7,441 nucleotides of DNA from Proteiniphilum sp. UBA4084 (GTDB lineage Bacteria > Bacteroidota > Bacteroidia > Bacteroidales > Dysgonomonadaceae): the NCBI GenBank assembly GCA_002383605.1, contig DFYK01000126.1:1-7441 (forward strand). The letters run 5' to 3'. Numbering within the stretch: position 1 is the first letter of the stretch; each line of letters begins with the position of its first letter. The notes beneath the pieces were generated by a model. It was not told the origin of the DNA. It ran no database searches and was given only the letters and a program-made list of their open reading frames with translations. The position numbers were made by a program, and so were the translations under genes. Positions 4,583-7,441 of this stretch are shown here, in pieces.

Positions 4583-7441
4583 ATGTCAGAGGATAAAAAA
4601 CTGCATCTGCAACTGGCTCAGCTGTTTCCCAAAGAGCAGTTGTTTACAGATGACCTGTCTCGTCTTACCAAAGGCACCGATGCGGGATTGTATCGGCTCA
4701 TTCCCAAAGCTGTAGTAAAAGTAAACCGGGAGGAAGAGGTGATCCGCCTGTTGCAATTCTGTCGCCATGAAAAAGTTCCGGTCACCTTCAAAGCTGCTGG
4801 CACCAGCCTGAGCGGACAGACCATATCTGACTCCGTACTGATGGAGACCGGTGAGGGATTCTCTTTCTCAGCCATCACCGACAACGGCGCCACAGCCACT
4901 TTTGGATGCGGGTTGACAGGTAACGCGGCAAACCGCATGCTGATGCGCTATCAACGAAAGTTGGGCCCAAAGCCTGCTTCAATCAATTCGGCAAAGATTG
5001 GCGGCATCATTGCCAACAATGCCAGCGGATCGAGCTATGGCATCCGCCACAATAGCTACAATACCGTGAAGTCGATGCGGATTGTTTTTGCCGACGGATC
5101 CCTGCTCGATACGGGCGATAACGAGAGCCGCCGTGCATTCGTTTCCGACCATCCGGCACTGATCAGCGAGATCATCCGGCTTCATCGTGACGCCACGGAG
5201 AATGAGGCTCTCCGTGACAGGATCAGCCGCAAGTTTCAACTGAAAAATACCTGTGGATATGGGGTCAATGCGCTGATCGACTTCGATGATCCGGTGGAGA
5301 TCATCAAGCACCTGATGATCGGCTCCGAAGGGACACTCGGCTTTGTATCGCAGGCCACTTTCGAAACGGTGCATGATGCACCCCTTAAAGCCACGTCCAT
5401 GGTATATTTTGCCAACCTGCGAGACGTGAGCGAGGCCATTATACCCCTCCGCCAATGCCAGGTGAGCGCAGCAGAGCTCATGGACAGAAACGCCTTGCAG
5501 GCTGTGGAGGACCAACCCGGCATGCCGGAGGAGCTGAAGTCGCTGCCCGCGGGAGCAGCGGCATTGCTGATCGATACCTCCGCCGACGATAAGGAGACGT
5601 TGCTGGCGCAAATGAAGGAGATAGAAGAAAAGCTGGCACACCTCCAAACCCTTACGCCCATCAAATTTACCACCGACAAACATCTCTACAACCTCTACTG
5701 GAACGTACGTAACGGGTTGTTTACCTCCGCAGCCGCCACACGACCGCCCCATACGGCCTGCATAATTGAGGATGTTGCTTTCCAGGGAGAGATACTGGGC
5801 GATGCGCTGACCGATGTCCGATCGCTTCTGGTAGAGAACGGATATGAGGATGCGGTCATGTGGGGGCACCTGCTGGATGGAAATGTACATTTCACCGTAT
5901 TCCCCGATATCAACAGGCCCGCAGGGGTACAAAAATATGCCACTTTCATGCAGGACCTGTGCGAACTGGTCGCAGTGAAGCACGAAGGAAGCCTGAAGGC
6001 GGAACATGGCACCGGGCGCAACATGGCTCCATTTGTAGAAAAAGAATGGGGCAGCGACATATACGCACTCATGAAAAGGATCAAGAGAGCCTTTGATCCT
6101 GACGGCATCCTGAACCCTGGCGTTGTGATCAACGACGATGAGGATGTGTTCATCCGGAACCTGAAGCGAATCCCCGAGGCGCATCCCCTCATCGACAAAT
6201 GTATTGAATGCGGTTTTTGCGAAGTGGTCTGTCCCTCCAAGAACCTTACGCTCACACCGCGACAACGCATTGTGGCCTATCGCCACCTGGCTGAAAATGT
6301 CGCAACAGGTGGCAAACATTCCATCCTCAAACAGGTGGAAACTATTTCCTACCCGCTGGAACAGACCTGTGCCACCGACGGCTTGTGCGGCATTGCCTGC
6401 CCGGTAGGCATTGACACGGGCAAGCTCGTGAAGGAGCTGCGCTGGCAGCAAAACGGCCGTTTTGCAAAACAGGTGGCAAAGTTCATCGCAAACCACATGG
6501 GCGGAACCACTGCCCTGTTGCGCAAGTTATTGCGTCTGCCCCATGCCGTGGCGCGACTGACGGGATACAAGACAATGGAAGGGGTGACCAGGGGACTCTA
6601 CAAAGTGGGTGCGGGAACCTTCCCGTTGTGGACAAGGTATACTCCCTCCGGCAGTAAAAAAATTGATCGTCGCCTGTTTCCGACGAACAAGGCTTCCGGA
6701 ATATCCGGGACGTCCCGGACTCCCGATATTACAGATGCTCCCGATGCTCCCACGGTAGTCTATTTCTCCGCCTGCATCACCCGTTCCATGGGAGGGCCTT
6801 CATTCGGATATGAAGAAAAGGAGGATCTGCCCTCAAAGATGTTATCGGTACTGCACAAAGCAGGCTATCACGTCCTGATTCCGGGGGGAATAGACAAACT
6901 TTGCTGTGGAATGGCATTTGCCAGCAAAGGGTTTCGTGAGGAAGCAAAAATGAAGGAGCAGGAATTAAATGCAGCGTTGCTGGAGATAACGCGTAACGGC
7001 GAGCTGCCGGTCGTATGCGACATGAGTCCCTGTCTCCTGCACATGCGGGAAACACTCGACAAGCGTTTGAAGTTGTATGATCAGGTGGAGTTCATCCATG
7101 ATTTTCTTTTGGATCGTCTGCAATTCATTCCCCGTCCGGTGACGGTAACGATCCACACCACCTGCAGTTCCACGAAAATGCAGCTGGCCGATAAATTCCT
7201 CGCAGTCGCCTCACGGTGTGCAGAGAAGGTAGTGGTTCCAGAAAATGTGGATTGCTGCGGTTGGGCCGGCGACAGGGGATTTTTCTATCCTGAACTGAAC
7301 AACTCGGCCCTGTCGGCATTGAATCAGGGAATCCGTGATGCAGGAGAAGGGTATTCAAATAGCCGCACCTGTGAAATCGGATTATCCATCAACAGCGGCA
7401 TCACCTATCAGTCGGTCATCTACCTGGTAGACAAAGCGACT
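4583..7441 (+). CDS. FAD-linked oxidase fused to Fe-S and cysteine-rich domains (D-2-hydroxyacid dehydrogenase, YdiJ/D-lactate type), C-terminus cut by window edge
   Basis: The frame is open from ATG 4583 to the last base (953 codons, no stop). The C-terminal motifs are all present, so probably only a few residues are missing. The FAD-binding domain (about 37-175) has AAGTSLSGQT (71-80), LGPKPAS (127-133) and IGGIIANNASG (139-149). The oxidase C-domain has GHLLDGNVHF (428-437) and EHGTGRN (474-480). A 4Fe-4S motif CIECGFCEVVCP spans 540-551, and a second cysteine set is C596, C602 and C606 before PVGIDTG. The two cysteine-rich CCG halves have C731, CCG 774-776 and CDMSPC 812-817, then C861 and CCGWAG 891-896. 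Such proteins oxidise D-lactate, D-2-hydroxyglutarate or glycolate and pass electrons to the respiratory chain; the substrate cannot be read here. No signal peptide is seen. ATG 4583 is the only start before an in-frame TGA at 4541. Confidence 0.92.
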   Translation, partial: MSEDKKLHLQLAQLFPKEQLFTDDLSRLTKGTDAGLYRLIPKAVVKVNREEEVIRLLQFCRHEKVPVTFKAAGTSLSGQTISDSVLMETGEGFSFSAITDNGATATFGCGLTGNAANRMLMRYQRKLGPKPASINSAKIGGIIANNASGSSYGIRHNSYNTVKSMRIVFADGSLLDTGDNESRRAFVSDHPALISEIIRLHRDATENEALRDRISRKFQLKNTCGYGVNALIDFDDPVEIIKHLMIGSEGTLGFVSQATFETVHDAPLKATSMVYFANLRDVSEAIIPLRQCQVSAAELMDRNALQAVEDQPGMPEELKSLPAGAAALLIDTSADDKETLLAQMKEIEEKLAHLQTLTPIKFTTDKHLYNLYWNVRNGLFTSAAATRPPHTACIIEDVAFQGEILGDALTDVRSLLVENGYEDAVMWGHLLDGNVHFTVFPDINRPAGVQKYATFMQDLCELVAVKHEGSLKAEHGTGRNMAPFVEKEWGSDIYALMKRIKRAFDPDGILNPGVVINDDEDVFIRNLKRIPEAHPLIDKCIECGFCEVVCPSKNLTLTPRQRIVAYRHLAENVATGGKHSILKQVETISYPLEQTCATDGLCGIACPVGIDTGKLVKELRWQQNGRFAKQVAKFIANHMGGTTALLRKLLRLPHAVARLTGYKTMEGVTRGLYKVGAGTFPLWTRYTPSGSKKIDRRLFPTNKASGISGTSRTPDITDAPDAPTVVYFSACITRSMGGPSFGYEEKEDLPSKMLSVLHKAGYHVLIPGGIDKLCCGMAFASKGFREEAKMKEQELNAALLEITRNGELPVVCDMSPCLLHMRETLDKRLKLYDQVEFIHDFLLDRLQFIPRPVTVTIHTTCSSTKMQLADKFLAVASRCAEKVVVPENVDCCGWAGDRGFFYPELNNSALSALNQGIRDAGEGYSNSRTCEIGLSINSGITYQSVIYLVDKAT
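6694..6751 (+). repeat. Palindromes and tandem 9-mer in the linker of the dehydrogenase gene
   Basis: TTCCGGAA (6694-6701) and TCCGGGACGTCCCGGA (6704-6719, a perfect 16-bp palindrome) are framed by AATATC (6700-6705) and GATATT (6725-6730). Directly after comes GATGCTCCC twice in tandem (6734-6751), coding DAPDAP. The tract lies between the second Fe-S cysteine set and the cysteine-rich domain, where the protein is a low-complexity Ser/Thr/Pro/Asp linker. The reading frame stays open throughout. Confidence 0.6.

Noticed and set aside
5236..6270. Further minus-strand frames of 147 and 191 codons
   Set aside because: Antisense shadows of the dehydrogenase gene with Ser/Cys/Arg-rich translations and no motif.
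4979..6496. A 505-codon open frame on the minus strand
   Set aside because: It lies wholly antisense to the dehydrogenase gene, whose domains and motifs are clear. Its translation shows no recognisable domain, and long antisense frames are common opposite GC-rich codon usage.

Overview
The window reads as a chromosomal segment from a member of the Bacteroidota, most likely order Bacteroidales. The evidence is the gene order nusB-yajC-YbbR-coaE, a NusB about twice the usual length, start codons without Shine-Dalgarno sequences behind AT-rich leaders, and two matches to the Bacteroidota -7 promoter element TAnnTTTG (449-456 on the minus strand, 1385-1392 on the plus strand). The family or genus cannot be fixed from this sequence.

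Layout. Positions 1-422 (minus strand) hold the N-terminal part of a secreted family-20 beta-N-acetylhexosaminidase that runs off the left edge. Positions 423-1415 are an AT-rich divergent region with no intact gene. It holds the hexosaminidase promoter, an inverted repeat, a cluster of direct repeats (TAAGAGAAGG on the minus strand) partly spaced by 22 bp, a 97-codon remnant of the C-terminus of an AlbA_2/AAA_4-type protein (minus), and a short open frame with an epimerase-like RDYIHVDDL motif (plus). It looks like a site of past insertion and decay. Positions 1416-4548 carry five close plus-strand genes: nusB, yajC, a YbbR-domain protein, coaE and a small winged-helix protein. Positions 4583-7441 carry a large FAD-plus-Fe-S 2-hydroxyacid dehydrogenase that is open for 953 codons and still has no stop at the right edge.

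Function. The plus-strand cluster is mostly housekeeping: transcription antitermination (NusB), Sec translocation (YajC), an envelope-anchored YbbR protein, the last step of CoA synthesis (CoaE) and a small DNA-binding-like protein. Gaps of 10 to 45 nt suggest one operon from the promoter at 1385. A terminator-like hairpin at about 4551-4575 may cut transcription before the dehydrogenase. The dehydrogenase would oxidise a D-2-hydroxyacid and pass electrons through Fe-S clusters. The hexosaminidase points to use of amino-sugar glycans.

I did not find a convincing new multi-gene system. The best leads are the repeat cluster and gene remnants at 521-1220, the 14-nt leader shared by yajC and the winged-helix gene, the hairpin at 4551-4575 and a palindrome-rich linker inside the dehydrogenase.
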